Assembly: GCA_020353195.1 (NCBI GenBank)
Contig: CP070691.1
Location: forward strand, 3,375,052 to 3,439,051
Direction: 5' to 3'
Length of the DNA: 64,000 nucleotides
DNA from: Phycisphaerales bacterium
GTDB lineage: Bacteria > Planctomycetota > Phycisphaerae > UBA1845
Made by a program: the position numbers and the translations under genes. This document shows positions 24,722 through 32,920 of this stretch, in pieces. Every line of letters begins with the position of its first letter. Position 1 is the stretch's first letter. Under the pieces are notes generated by a model. The model was not told the origin of the DNA, did not search any database, and saw only the letters and a program-made list of their open reading frames with translations.

Positions 24722-25377
24722 CCTGATTCCACGACGAGTCGAACGTCGTCTTGAAGGTTCGTTCCGTACAGGCGGTGCACGAGTTCGCGGAACTCGTCGG
24801 GAAGAGGACGGCCCCGATCAGCCGCCGAGCCGCCGGGATCGCCGTCGGCGTTGGCCCGCGCTTTGCACCGCAGTTCGCTCGCCTGCGTCTCGGCCCGGCG
24901 CTGTTCGGCCACGATCTTGGACAGCACGGCCAGGTCGTCGAGCGACAGCGCGCTGTCCCGGCCGTCGAGCACGTCGAACACCCGCCCGAGCAACGCCAGA
25001 TACACGCCGCGGCCCCATCGCACCGGGTCGTCGTTCGCCAGTGCCTCGGCTATCGCGGATAGCGCCCGGCCCGTATGCGCGATCCGTTTGCGAAACGCGG
25101 CGGTCTCTGGGGCCGATTCATCCGGAAACGTCTTTGTCTCCCCGGCGGGGGGCGCAGCGTTGTTCGTCAGATTGCGGGCGTAGTGGGTGAACTGGCTGCG
25201 GGAGACGTTGTACGCGCCGGCTAAGTCGAAGCGGTCGTACAGGTCGGCGATCGTGTCGCCCGACGGGTTCGATTGACTGCGGATTGCGGCGTCGATCTGC
25301 CGCAGGACCGACGAGGGGACCGCCCGGGCAACCGGGTGGCGTCGTTTCCGGCTTGGTGATGAAGTGGCGGACGTCAT
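24697..25377 (-). CDS. Mu-like phage gp27 (DUF3486) protein, terminase-small-subunit type
   Basis: A 226-residue protein: basic N-terminus, then a helical DNA-binding-like part with SRSQFTHYARNL (about 56-67), which corresponds to the helix-turn-helix of Mu gp27/DUF3486, and a long helical C-terminus (LSLDDLAVLSKIVAEQRRA). In Mu-like phages this gene directly precedes the large terminase and portal genes and is thought to act in DNA packaging. Here no terminase follows; the last codons (SGKASEAGE) are read from the antisense of the RNase P RNA 3' end. The start overlaps the previous gene by ATGA. A truncated prophage or a domesticated module are both possible. Confidence 0.65.
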   Translation of the reverse strand: MTSATSSPSRKRRHPVARAVPSSVLRQIDAAIRSQSNPSGDTIADLYDRFDLAGAYNVSRSQFTHYARNLTNNAAPPAGETKTFPDESAPETAAFRKRIAHTGRALSAIAEALANDDPVRWGRGVYLALLGRVFDVLDGRDSALSLDDLAVLSKIVAEQRRAETQASELRCKARANADGDPGGSAADRGRPLPDEFRELVHRLYGTNLQDDVRLVVESGKASEAGE

Positions 25378-25691
25378 TGGTCCAGGGCCGGGTCCTTGAT
25401 GCAGTGGTCTGCCAGCTCGACTCCGGCCGGTGTCAGCCGGAACCAGCGCAGCCGCCACGGTGTCAGTCGATCGTCCGTCTCGGTATCGGCGACGACTCGC
25501 TGGAGATAGCCCTTCTCGCAGAGGTACGCCAAATCGCGCTTGACCTGGTCCCATTCGAGCGTGGGGAACAGGCACAGCAGGCTGCGGAGCAGCGCGTCGG
25601 CCTGGAGGGCGGCCGGATAGATCAGCTTGAGGGCGACCAGCATTTCGTTGCGCACCCGTTTGATCTGCCAGCTCGATCGGCTGTTTGCCAT
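25374..25691 (-). CDS. Mu-like phage gp26-type winged-helix protein
   Basis: A 105-residue winged-helix protein. The helix-turn-helix (ALLRSLLCLFPTLEWDQVKRDLAYLCEKGYL), a wing (WRLRWFRLTPAGVELAD) and an ending DPALDQ match the pattern of the Mu gp26 / VpaChn25_0724 phage family, whose members end in 'LTxxGxxxAxG...DPG'. Its role in phages is not known. The start is joined to the stop of the gp25-like gene by TAATG and its end to the gp27-like gene by ATGA, so the three are translationally coupled. Confidence 0.65.
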   Translation of the reverse strand: MANSRSSWQIKRVRNEMLVALKLIYPAALQADALLRSLLCLFPTLEWDQVKRDLAYLCEKGYLQRVVADTETDDRLTPWRLRWFRLTPAGVELADHCIKDPALDQ

Positions 25692-26146
25692 TACGTCGTT
25701 CCTGTATCCGGCGGCGCGGCGGGCCCTTCGATCTCGGCGCCACCGTCGGGCTCCCGCGGCAGCTCTCGGTCATGCAGCGCGATCACGGCCCGTGCGGCGG
25801 CATCGACGCGCCGGGCGAGAGTGTGCGTGTGCTCGGTTTCGGTTTCGAGCCGGACGATCGCCTCGGACAACCGTTCGATGTGCCGCCGGGCGGCCATCGA
25901 TTCACGAAGCCACTCTTCTTTTGTGGCATGGTCGCGCTCAAACTGCCCCAGTGTGCGCCGCAGCCGGTCCACGGCGGATTCCAGGGCGGCCAGACGATGC
26001 GCCACTTCGTTTCGGCCCGCCGACTGGGCTTCACGGATGGTGCGCAGGTGGATGGCCACGATCGCGACGGGGACCGCCACCAGTGGCGTAAGCACCGCCA
26101 GCACGCCTGCCGCGTTATCCCACCACTTGTCCAGAGCCCCCATCAT
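25691..26146 (-). CDS. Mu-like phage gp25 (DUF2730-type) membrane coiled-coil protein
   Basis: A 151-residue protein with one N-terminal membrane helix (about 13-31) and then a long coiled coil (about 35-125), the architecture of DUF2730 (Mu gp25). A Pro/Gly/Glu-rich tail follows and is probably extra. It precedes gp26- and gp27-like genes in the same order as in Mu-like phages. It starts ATG ATG, and the second could also be used. Function unknown. Confidence 0.6.
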   Translation of the reverse strand: MMGALDKWWDNAAGVLAVLTPLVAVPVAIVAIHLRTIREAQSAGRNEVAHRLAALESAVDRLRRTLGQFERDHATKEEWLRESMAARRHIERLSEAIVRLETETEHTHTLARRVDAAARAVIALHDRELPREPDGGAEIEGPAAPPDTGTT

Positions 26147-26174
26147 GCGGTCACACGCGATTCCGCGCTCGTGA

Positions 26175-26432
26175 TCAGCGCGCGGTCATGGCCGTCACGA
26201 TCGTCGACAGTAACTGCAGCAGGCGGTTGGCCGTGTCCACGCGGATAAACCCGTCGACAAGATCCTGGCGGAACTGCCTCACGTCGGGGTGGTCTTTCAG
26301 TGAGCGGACCTCCGTCATCCGCGGTGCCGAGGCGAGCGCTTTGTCGATCGCGTCGCCGGGCGTCGAATCGGATTGACCGCGCCGGGCCAGAAGATCGATC
26401 AGTCGGTCCAGTGAATCAGTCGCCGTTGGCAT
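26175..26432 (-). CDS. small hypothetical protein of the phage-like operon
   Basis: An 85-residue helical protein without membrane segment. ATG 26432 is preceded by GAGGAG at five bases and overlaps the upstream lipoprotein gene by 17 bases. No family recognised; its place in the operon suggests a phage accessory protein. The gp25-like gene starts 28 bases downstream. Confidence 0.55.
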   Translation of the reverse strand: MPTATDSLDRLIDLLARRGQSDSTPGDAIDKALASAPRMTEVRSLKDHPDVRQFRQDLVDGFIRVDTANRLLQLLSTIVTAMTAR

Positions 26433-26937
26433 GGTTCTCCTCGTCGGGCGTCCGGGCGTTTGCATGTGTCAAGCGGGCGTCGATGACGTCACGCAAGTAT
26501 CTGCGAGCTTCGTCCGAGAGCGTCATGCTCTCGACGGCCAGGCGGCGAAGGCCGCTGGTGATCTCGGTCAGCACCGACAGGTTGTCGCCCGTTGCCACGT
26601 AGCGCCGCCATTCCGTGTCGCGGTCCTGCCGCACGTGGCGCATCGCCTGATGAAAATCGGCCACGTGTGCGTCAGTGGCCTTCTCATCCTGGTGATCACG
26701 GCGGATCCGCTCGACCAGCGCCCGGACCACCGCGTCCTCCCGGCGGTCGTCTGCAGCGGTTACCTCCCGGTGGTATTCCTCCATTGCCACCGCGACGCTT
26801 GCCGCCACCTGTTCGATGGCCGTGGCGGCCGACAACTCGACGCGGGCGTCGCCGCCGCACCCGGCCGCCGCCAGCAGCAGAAGGCAAGCGGCGGATACGG
26901 CGTGGCGGCTTGGCGGCCCGTCCAGCGCGCGTTGCAC
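26416..26937 (-). CDS. hypothetical lipoprotein of the phage-like operon
   Basis: About 173 residues. A signal peptide with lipobox AAAGC (about Cys27) precedes a highly charged helical part (Asp/Glu/Arg-rich, about 35-170). Lipoproteins upstream of gp25-type genes in Mu-like phages include Rz1-like spanins, but those are small and Pro-rich, so this is not a clear match. The start is uncertain: GTG 26937 opens the signal peptide but lacks a ribosome binding site. Confidence 0.5.
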   Translation of the reverse strand: MQRALDGPPSRHAVSAACLLLLAAAGCGGDARVELSAATAIEQVAASVAVAMEEYHREVTAADDRREDAVVRALVERIRRDHQDEKATDAHVADFHQAMRHVRQDRDTEWRRYVATGDNLSVLTEITSGLRRLAVESMTLSDEARRYLRDVIDARLTHANARTPDEENHANGD

Positions 26938-27280
26938 GAGCGTGATAGCCGTCGGGTGTACGGTGCTGCACCGGTGGTTCTGTCGTTGGATGGTCAACGG
27001 ATTCCTCGTGCCGATCGGATGCTCTCCTTGTGCCGTCGGGAACGTCCCGGCGGCGATGTCGTCACTACCGTAACTGGCCGCGCGATCGCTGTTGGGGGTC
27101 GCGCTTGTGATCATCCTGTCGTCCCGGCGTGGGCGTCATGCTGTAACTCGTTGAACAGCATTCGCCGGCGCTTTCCGACGGCGTTTCCTGCTGCGTGAAC
27201 GCGGGATTTGCGGTATAATTGGAGAGGCGGCTTATCGGCTCGCCAGGGGCTCTTGGTGATGGCGCAGGGGGCGGAGAATC
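26938..27280. other. 343-bp divergent region between phage-like operon and GGDEF pair
   Basis: A TATAAT box lies at 27214-27219 on the plus strand, 62 bases before the REC-like gene, without a clear -35. No phage end, repeat or direct duplication was recognised here, so the other border of the phage-like segment is undefined. Confidence 0.4.
27214..27219 (+). promoter_or_regulatory. possible -10 box for the REC-like/GGDEF operon
   Basis: A TATAAT hexamer 62 bases upstream of the start at 27281, in otherwise GC-rich DNA. No good -35 partner. Confidence 0.35.
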
Positions 27281-28234
27281 GTGGCTGGAAACCGGTTCGA
27301 GTGTAGACGGCAGATGCTGTGCGTGATTCCAACGCCCGATAATCACGCCCATCCCATAGTCGTGGCCGCGACCGACGCCGGGATGGATGTGGAAACCGTG
27401 GGGGATGTGTACGACGCCATGGTCTGGCTGGGCAGCGGCGAGGTGGACGTCGACGTGGTTGTGGTCGACGTGGCGGGGTTGGACTCGTCAGAGATGGAGT
27501 TCTTCGACCTGGCCGCCCGTTACCACTGGGGGACCCCGGTGTACGTATTCGGTGGCGGCTCCGCCGGCGTCGGATCGGCCAAGATCGACGCCGCGTTGCT
27601 TCGCGGGGCCCGGGCGGCGGTGGATCCTGCTCGCCTGGCCAACCTGTTGTCAGACGTCCCGACGCGCCGGGGCGAGCGCGCCGGCCCGCCCGGACCGAAG
27701 GACACACGCGCCGGCGATGGGATTGCCCGGGGCGACGGTGCGATCGACGTGGAGTTGGAGCGTCGGTTGGCTGCCCTGGGACCTGCCGAGGACACGAAGG
27801 CGCCGGCCGGACCGCCGGAGCATGCAGAGACTCAAGGCGACTCGCCTGTTGGTGCGGACGGTGCGCCGGCGGATCGGACTGAAGGTGGCGCTGACGGCAC
27901 CGGTGTGCACGCTGTTTCCAGGAGGTCGCGAGGGCGGCGTTCGCGCCCGGCCTCCGCAACCGACAGCCCGGGCAAGAGCAAGCGGGGGCGTCGGTCTGCC
28001 GGGGAGAAGACATCAGCCCGCGTGCCGTGGCGCAAGTACGGCGATTTGCCCGAGCGGACGCCGCCTGAGGGGCACAAGGCCGACGTTCCCGCGGAGCGGC
28101 CTGCAGCTTCACCATCGGCGGAGCCGTGCGGTGATCCGCCCTTGCTGACGCCGGAAGAGTTGGACGCGCTGGTTGGCGGCCGAATCGCACCGGCCCCGCT
28201 GGATGACGGGTCGGACTCAGGCGAAGCGCAATGA
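27281..28234 (+). CDS. REC-like protein with disordered tail and EIDALL-type C-terminal motif
   Basis: A 317-residue protein. Residues about 11-125 form a receiver-like alpha/beta fold (LCVIPTPDNH, VVVVDVAGLDSSEMEFF, TPVYVFGGG) in which the usual acidic pocket is incomplete, so phosphorylation is doubtful. Residues about 130-285 are Pro/Gly/Ala/Arg-rich and disordered. The C-terminus carries LLTPEELDALVGG (about 288-300), which resembles the FliM N-terminal EIDALL peptide that docks CheY. GTG 27281 is preceded by GGAG. Its stop overlaps the diguanylate cyclase start (ATGA), so the pair is coupled. Confidence 0.65.
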   Translation: MAGNRFECRRQMLCVIPTPDNHAHPIVVAATDAGMDVETVGDVYDAMVWLGSGEVDVDVVVVDVAGLDSSEMEFFDLAARYHWGTPVYVFGGGSAGVGSAKIDAALLRGARAAVDPARLANLLSDVPTRRGERAGPPGPKDTRAGDGIARGDGAIDVELERRLAALGPAEDTKAPAGPPEHAETQGDSPVGADGAPADRTEGGADGTGVHAVSRRSRGRRSRPASATDSPGKSKRGRRSAGEKTSARVPWRKYGDLPERTPPEGHKADVPAERPAASPSAEPCGDPPLLTPEELDALVGGRIAPAPLDDGSDSGEAQ

Positions 28235-29565
28235 CCTTCTCCCGCTCATCTCGTTCATTCCATCTGTCCCGCGCTGCGTTGCGAGATCGGATCCTGGTCG
28301 TGGCGGACGAAGGCCGGCTTCTGGAGACCGTGCGTCAGCGGTATCCGGATTGGGACGTCGCGGGTTCGGGCAGCTATCTGGCCGGCATCTCGGACCTGGG
28401 TCGTCGCCCGGCGCGGGTGGTGCTGGCTTATGTGGGGGCCGACGCGACCCGGCTCGACAAAGCCGTCACAGGTCTTCGCCGGGCTGCCGGCGCCGATGCC
28501 AAGCTGGTGTTGTGCTGCCCGCCGGAGTTCGAGCCCCGGACCCGCCAATTGATCGACGCCGGAGCCGACGGCTACATCGTGTATCCCGTTCAGCCTGGTG
28601 AGTTGGATCGTGCCATCGGTGCGACGGCGCAGGCGGACTGGTCGCGCGGGGGTCTGACGGCCGCACCGGCAACCTCGATGGACGAGTTGCTGCACCTGGG
28701 CGAGGTGCTGGCTCACTTGGAGTCCGGGCCGTCCGACGTGCTCGATCGGCTGGTTGAGCTGTTGCGAGTGGCCATGGGCTGCGAGAGGGTCGGCATATCC
28801 GTGGAGGGTGTGTCGGCCCCGGCCGGCGTCGACGCGGGTGAGCTTGTGTTGCTTGAGCCGATCGAATCCGGCGGCAAGACCGTGGGGCGGATCGGGGTGG
28901 GGTCGCGTCCGGGGCGTCCGTTCACCGGTGCCGACACGCAGAAGCTCCGGCACTACGCGACGCTCGTCGGGCACCTGATTGCGGCCGCGTCCCGGCATCG
29001 CAACTGGCGGGAGCTGGCCATGACCGACGATGTGACCGGTTTGCCGAACCGCCGGTACCTGCGGCGATTCCTGGACGAGTTGACCGACCGGGCCGGTCGG
29101 GAGCAGTTCCAGGTGACGATGTTGGTGTTCGACATCGACGACTTCAAGGCCTACAACGATCTGCACGGGCACGGTGTGGGCGACGAGGTGCTGCGGGTGA
29201 TCGGGGATCTGTTCCGCCGGCACACGCGCGAGCACGATCTGGTGGCGCGTTATGGGGGTGACGAGTTCGCCGTGGTGTTCTGGGATGCCGAGCAGCCTCG
29301 GGTGGCCGGCAGTCGGCACCCGTCCGACGCGCTGGCTGTTCTGCACCGGTGCACCGAGGCCCTCGGTACGCAGGAGTATTCGATGCTCGGGCCCGGCGCC
29401 CGCGGCGTGCTGACGATCAGCGGCGGGTTGGCGACGTTTCCCTGGCACGCCGCCAGCGCTGCGGACCTGATTCGCCGGGCTGACGAGGCCCTGCTCAGGG
29501 CGAAGCGCGCGGGCAAGAACCGCATTTATCTGATCGGTGAGGGGGACGACTCGTCTGCCGAGTAG
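28231..29565 (+). CDS. diguanylate cyclase with degenerate REC-like sensor
   Basis: A 444-residue protein: a REC-like fold (about 20-130) lacking a clear phospho-acceptor pattern, a GAF-like middle domain (about 150-255) and a C-terminal GGDEF domain (about 265-440). The active site YGGDEF is intact (342-346), as are the substrate motifs (DDVTGLPNRRYL, FDIDDFKAYND). No RxxD inhibitory site is obvious just before GGDEF (REHDLVARYGG has R-x-x-D), so allosteric inhibition is possible. It should make cyclic di-GMP. It is translationally coupled to the REC-like gene upstream. Confidence 0.88.
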   Translation: MTFSRSSRSFHLSRAALRDRILVVADEGRLLETVRQRYPDWDVAGSGSYLAGISDLGRRPARVVLAYVGADATRLDKAVTGLRRAAGADAKLVLCCPPEFEPRTRQLIDAGADGYIVYPVQPGELDRAIGATAQADWSRGGLTAAPATSMDELLHLGEVLAHLESGPSDVLDRLVELLRVAMGCERVGISVEGVSAPAGVDAGELVLLEPIESGGKTVGRIGVGSRPGRPFTGADTQKLRHYATLVGHLIAAASRHRNWRELAMTDDVTGLPNRRYLRRFLDELTDRAGREQFQVTMLVFDIDDFKAYNDLHGHGVGDEVLRVIGDLFRRHTREHDLVARYGGDEFAVVFWDAEQPRVAGSRHPSDALAVLHRCTEALGTQEYSMLGPGARGVLTISGGLATFPWHAASAADLIRRADEALLRAKRAGKNRIYLIGEGDDSSAE

Positions 29566-30186
29566 TTTTTGCAGCGGATCACGCTGACGCGTCACACCCA
29601 GTGTCATCGGACGGCACATGTCCTACTGCTGGTCGCGGCACGCGCCGGCGATTGCCCATGCAGTCGCTGTTGGCAGTCGAGCAGTTTGTGTTGTAGTGTC
29701 TGTGCCCGATCTTCTTGCGGGCCGCGCGCGTTCATCGAAGGGCGCCTTCGTAGTTGTTCGAGGCGCCTTCGGCTGTGGCCGGCGCGCGCCGGGCTACCGT
29801 CCCCCTTTTTCGATCGACTGTGTCTGTCGGTGCATGCTCTGTCCGAGAAAAACAGGGGACAGGATACGGTCCGACGTGCGACGCCCTGTGATCGGATTGC
29901 CTGCGGACTCTCCTGGGGCCGCGGGGATACCTTGCAAAGAAGGCCGAGGGACGCTAGAATAGCGGGGTAGGTCGAGGGGGTGCCAGACGTGTCGCGTCGG
30001 GCGCCCGGCCGGTCGGACATGTCTCTATTACCAACCCTCGATTTCATCACGGGGCTCGCAGGTTTGCGCAAGGCGTCCGTGAGTGTCTGAGTCCGGATTT
30101 CCCGGATGGACTGATCGTGATGGCATGACCCGTGCGGCTTGGGCCTGTTATTCATGGGTTTTCGGCAATTTTGATAGGAACACCCG
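29566..30186. other. 621-bp intergenic region with a short inverted repeat
   Basis: No gene recognised. At 29796-29872 ACCGTCCCCCTTTTTCG faces GAGAAAAACAGGGGACAGG, forming an imperfect hairpin of a different family from the GTGTCAGG elements. A GGCGCCTTCG decamer occurs twice near 29740-29775. The IS1380 remnant begins at the right end. Confidence 0.45.
29796..29872. repeat. imperfect palindrome with CCCC-T-run arms
   Basis: Left arm ACCGTCCCCCTTTTTC (29796-29811), right arm GAGAAAAACAGGGGACAGGA (about 29846-29865). Such arms (GGGGACAG next to an A-run) are another common short palindrome type in bacteria with REP-associated transposases. Only one copy is in this window. Confidence 0.4.
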
Positions 30187-30681
30187 ATGGGTGACAGGCA
30201 AAAACAAGCATTTCGTGTTCAGTTTGACGACAAGCTCAAGTTCGAGTTCCACGGAGCAAAGATCACGAGCAACGCGGGCTTGCTTGCGTTTCGTGAATTG
30301 GATGGAGCATTCCGTTTGACTGAGAGGAGAAGCACAGAGTTGTCGGATTGCCGACAGGGAAAGAACACGCGGCACACGATGTTGGCGATGTTGCGACAAG
30401 CGACCTTCGGACGGTTGGCCGGATACGAAGACGTGAACGATGCCGAGCGTTTGCGCCTTGATCCGGCCATGCGCCGAGTTGTAGGTGGCCGAGCGAAAGA
30501 GAAGGGGGCCGCGTCCACGAGCGAGATGAGCCGTTTTGAGACAGAGATGTTGAATGGAAACGGGCAGGAATGGTCGTCCCTGAGGCGGCAGGGCCAGGAT
30601 TGTCACGATGGAGCCGTCAAACAGGCAGATTCACGGCAGAATACGCGATTCCCGCTCGGATCGAGAGCCCTCGTGCGGTAG
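30187..30681 (+). pseudogene. IS1380-family transposase, N-terminal fragment
   Basis: The first 120 or so residues match the start of IS1380-type DDE transposases: FHGAKITSNAGLLAFREL, a GKNTRHTMLAMLRQ motif, RLAGYEDVNDAERL, and DPAMRRVVGGRAKE. After about residue 122 (FETEML) the similarity stops and the frame continues into unrelated sequence. The catalytic domain is missing, so this is a dead remnant. It marks an insertion event between the GGDEF operon and the beta-propeller gene. Confidence 0.8.
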
Positions 30682-30808
30682 GATGACGATCAGAAGTTCG
30701 GTACATGGAGAGTCCCGGCTTACGGGACAGCACCCTGTGGGCGGGAGCGGTGCTTCGCTAAGCAGCATGGGTCTCCAACGCGTGGGCGAATCGCGAGAAA
30801 ACGCATCC

Positions 30809-32842
30809 ATGTGCAGACACGCACGACGCGAAAAACGCTGCATTCTGTTCGCGCTCGCCGCCGTTCTGGTCGTCGTTGCCCTGGGCTCCGGGGCGGCAGC
30901 GGCACAGATCATCACCGAGATCATCGACGCGACCGGCGACGGCGCTGGCCATGGCCTTGATGGTCCTTGGGGCATCGCCGTGGACGCTGCGGGCAACGCG
31001 TACGTGACGGGACAATACAGCGACAACGCGTTCAAGATCACGCCCGGCAGGGTCGTTACGGAGATCATCGACGCGACCGGCGGCGGCGCGGGCCATGGTC
31101 TTAATGCTCCTTACGGCATCGCCGTGGATGGTGCGGGCAACGCGTACGTGACCGGTGGCGTCACCGACAACGCGTTCAAGATCACGCCTGGCGGGGTCGT
31201 CACCGAGATCATCGACGCGACTGGCGACGGCGCGAGCCATGGCCTTGATGGTCCTCGTGGCATTGCAGTGGACGGTGCCGGCAACGCGTACGTGACGGGA
31301 CGCTACAGCGACAACGCCTTCAAGATCACACCTGGTGGGGTCGTCACCGAGATCATCGACGCGACCGGCGACGGCGCGGGTCATGGGCTCGATGGTCCTT
31401 GGGGTATCGCCGTGGACGTTATGGGTAACGCGTACGTGACGGGAGGCGACAGCGACAACGTCTTCAAGATCGCGCCGGGCGGGGTCGTCGCCAAGATCAT
31501 CGACTCCACTGGCGACGGCGCAGGCAATGGGCTCAGTGACCCTGGCGGCGTCGCCGTGGACGGTGCGGGCAACGCGTATGTGGCGGGATGGGCCAGCCAC
31601 AACGCCTTCAAGATCACGCCCGACGGGGTCGTCACCGAGATCATCGACGCGACTGGCGACGGCGCGGGCCATGGGCTTATGTACCCTTACGGCATCGCCG
31701 TGGACGGCGCGGGGAACACTTACGTGACGGGAACCCACAGCGACAACGTGTTCAAGATCATGCCCGGCGGGGGCATCATCATGATCATCGGCGGGACCGG
31801 CGGCACGGCTCATGGCCTTGATGGTCCTCACGACATCGCCGTGGACGGTGCGGGCAACGCGTACGTGACGGGAGAGCTCAGCGGCAACGCGTTGAAGATC
31901 GCGCCGGACTGCAATAACAACGGCATCCCCGACGCGACCGACATCGCCAACGGCGCCAGCCAGGACGCCGACGGCGACGGTGTGCCCGACGAGTGTGACG
32001 GTGACGGCGGCGCCGACGCCGACGGCGACGGTGTGCCCGACACGCTCGACGATTGTCCCGACACGCCGTCGGGGGAACGCGTGAACGCCAACGGGTGTTC
32101 GTGCAGTCAGCTTGCTGACGACTGCGACAACGACAACCCCTGTACGGTCGATACCTGCGTGGCGGGAGAGTGCGTCCACGATCCGGTCGCGTGCCCGGCG
32201 GGACAGTTCTGCGATCCGGACACCGGCGTGTGTGTGGACTGCCTGACGGACGACGACTGCGACGACAACGATCTGTGCGCCGTCGATGCCTGTGTGGACG
32301 GCGAGTGCGAAAGCACCTCTGTTGAGTGCCCGGGGGGGCAGAGCTGCGATCCCGATACTGGCGACTGCATCGAAGCGCCGGCGCCTCAATGCTCGCTCGC
32401 CCTCTGCGACGACGGGGATCCGTGCACCGTCGAGGACTGCGTGGACGCCGATGGCGACGGAGTCGAAGAGTGCGTCAACACGCCGGTCGAGTGTGGGGCC
32501 ACACAGTACTGTGATACGGGTTCCGGCCATTGCGTGGAGTGCCTGACGGACGAGGGATGCGACGATGAGGATCTACGCACCGTTGACGTATGCACGAACG
32601 GGCAGTGCGCAAATACGCCGGTCGACCACCCCGAGGGATACGTGCGTGATCCCGAAACCGGGGAGTTCGTGGGTGGCGAGATCGAGGAGGAGGAACGGGT
32701 AGCCCAGCGGTTTACCCGCGGCGGCTGCGGCCTCTTCAACCTTCTCGGCTTGATCATTCTGCCGTTGTCCATACTGTTCTGGACAGGCATTCGCAGCCGG
32801 ACGCGGCGCGAATGTGATCGAAGGCGCCTTTGGGGCGGCTGA
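30809..32842 (+). CDS. NHL beta-propeller surface protein with type-3 calcium repeats and sorting tail
   Basis: A 677-residue exported protein: signal peptide (after MCRHARREKR), seven near-identical 48-residue NHL-type blades (about residues 37-366), thrombospondin-type-3-like Asp-rich calcium repeats (DADGDGVPDECD, DADGDGVPDTLDDCPD; about 375-420), Cys-rich repeats with CDDGDPCTVxxCVDGxC pattern (about 425-620), and a C-terminal tail: GGCGL, a hydrophobic helix and a basic cluster (RSRTRRE). That tail resembles Cys-containing CTERM sorting signals. The protein should be displayed outside. ATG 30809 starts the signal peptide. Blade identity at the DNA level implies recent tandem expansion. 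Confidence 0.8.
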   Translation: MCRHARREKRCILFALAAVLVVVALGSGAAAAQIITEIIDATGDGAGHGLDGPWGIAVDAAGNAYVTGQYSDNAFKITPGRVVTEIIDATGGGAGHGLNAPYGIAVDGAGNAYVTGGVTDNAFKITPGGVVTEIIDATGDGASHGLDGPRGIAVDGAGNAYVTGRYSDNAFKITPGGVVTEIIDATGDGAGHGLDGPWGIAVDVMGNAYVTGGDSDNVFKIAPGGVVAKIIDSTGDGAGNGLSDPGGVAVDGAGNAYVAGWASHNAFKITPDGVVTEIIDATGDGAGHGLMYPYGIAVDGAGNTYVTGTHSDNVFKIMPGGGIIMIIGGTGGTAHGLDGPHDIAVDGAGNAYVTGELSGNALKIAPDCNNNGIPDATDIANGASQDADGDGVPDECDGDGGADADGDGVPDTLDDCPDTPSGERVNANGCSCSQLADDCDNDNPCTVDTCVAGECVHDPVACPAGQFCDPDTGVCVDCLTDDDCDDNDLCAVDACVDGECESTSVECPGGQSCDPDTGDCIEAPAPQCSLALCDDGDPCTVEDCVDADGDGVEECVNTPVECGATQYCDTGSGHCVECLTDEGCDDEDLRTVDVCTNGQCANTPVDHPEGYVRDPETGEFVGGEIEEEERVAQRFTRGGCGLFNLLGLIILPLSILFWTGIRSRTRRECDRRRLWGG

Positions 32843-32920
32843 AGTTTGCGATGTGGTTGAAGCCTGCTGTTGAGAGGCTTGGGAGATGTTAGTAGAGGGA
32901 ATAACAGAAGGAGGCATCTG

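Noticed and set aside
29569-29970. Open frames after the GGDEF gene
   Set aside because: Competing frames on both strands, no ribosome binding site, compositional bias only.
30758-32530. 590-residue antisense frame across the beta-propeller gene
   Set aside because: Its repeats simply mirror the sense repeats; no start signal and no known domain.
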